Assembly: GCF_030756675.1 (NCBI RefSeq)
Contig: NZ_JAVBXD010000010.1
Location: 58,575 to 122,574, forward strand
Length of the DNA: 64,000 nucleotides
Direction of reading: 5' to 3'
DNA from: Bacillus multifaciens
Lineage (GTDB): Bacteria; Bacillota; Bacilli; Bacillales; Bacillaceae_G
Every line of letters starts with the position of its first letter. Within the stretch, counting starts at the first letter, position 1. Position numbers and translations under genes: made by a program. The notes beneath the pieces were generated by a model. That model was not told the origin of the DNA, did not search any database, and saw only the letters and a list, made by a program, of their open reading frames with translations. This document shows, piece after piece, positions 63,915 to 64,000 of the stretch.

Positions 63915-64000
63915 AAAGTGTACCCTTTGTAAAGGACATTTTAAAAAAAGCCTAGGCAGTTTTAAGAAGATGATTCCTGAATTGAATAGGGCTCATCTTT
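63915..64000. mobile_element. Likely insertion-sequence end at the window edge
   Basis: From the point where bcr1 copy E breaks, the sequence reads AAAGTGTACCCTTTGTAAAG GACATTTT and then AGCCTAGGCAGTTTTAAGAA GATG. TGTACCC...GGACA is the sort of end found in IS3-family elements. The rest lies outside the window. Confidence 0.4.

Overview
This window looks like chromosomal DNA from a Bacillus cereus group bacterium. It is AT-rich, has strong GGAGG-type ribosome sites, and carries the spore germination operon sleB-ypeB-ylaJ, the kynurenine operon kynA-kynB-kynU, a Mn-dependent pyrophosphatase, recQ, helD, a second clpP, many small Bacillus families (DUF6155, DUF2515, DUF1836, YxcD, DUF3889, DUF3970), IS231 remains and five copies of a repeat that I take to be bcr1. 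No rRNA, tRNA or complete insertion sequence was seen.

Layout. 1-5.5 kb: small proteins of unknown function, a gene-less IS200/IS605-type element, and a three-repeat CRISPR array of subtype I-C appearance with a leader but no cas genes. 5.5-9.9 kb: cortex-lysis operon, a DUF3889 secreted protein and a serine hydrolase. 10-21.4 kb: IS231 fragment, nucleoside hydrolase, kynurenine operon facing a TetR regulator over a cluster of TGACA/TGTCA palindromes, an SDR, then a scarred segment (HD-domain gene relic, serine-recombinase tail, GMC oxidoreductase, IS4-type transposase tail, truncated HD-domain gene). 21.5-28 kb: MBL-fold hydrolase, broken LysE exporter, DUF2515/CBO0543 overlapping pair, then a GC-richer PadR/DUF1048/ABC efflux operon next to a Tn3-type miniature element. 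28-31.4 kb: rifamycin phosphotransferase gene embedded in IS231 debris, with a strong hairpin in its leader.

31.4-48.8 kb: mostly housekeeping and stress genes on the minus strand (GNAT, PP2C-like, HIT, NIPSNAP, P1 peptidase, a sigma factor directly upstream of clpP2, ferredoxin, HelD, LLM oxidoreductase, DinB, RecQ, PpaC, alpha/beta hydrolase, YxcD). 49-64 kb: DUF1836 regulator with its own inverted operators, a half-size MFS protein plus FAD oxidase behind a 34-bp perfect palindrome, a nested repeat, an unfamiliar tyrosine recombinase / DNA-binding protein pair facing each other over about 350 bp of very AT-rich DNA, DegV, a divergent SgrR-like/MFS pair, TrmB and TauE/SafE genes separated by a 13-bp motif present three times, and a last repeat copy cut off by an IS-like end at the window edge.

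The most unusual items are the leader-bearing orphan CRISPR array whose newest spacer encodes a Walker A motif, the recombinase/DNA-binding module around 52.6-55.4 kb, rph inside IS231 remnants, the sigma factor-clpP2 pair, the GC-shifted efflux operon with its repeated ATTCAGT-type motif, and the clean insertion of one miniature element into another at 52.1 kb. All names rest on my reading of motifs and memory of families; no database search was run.
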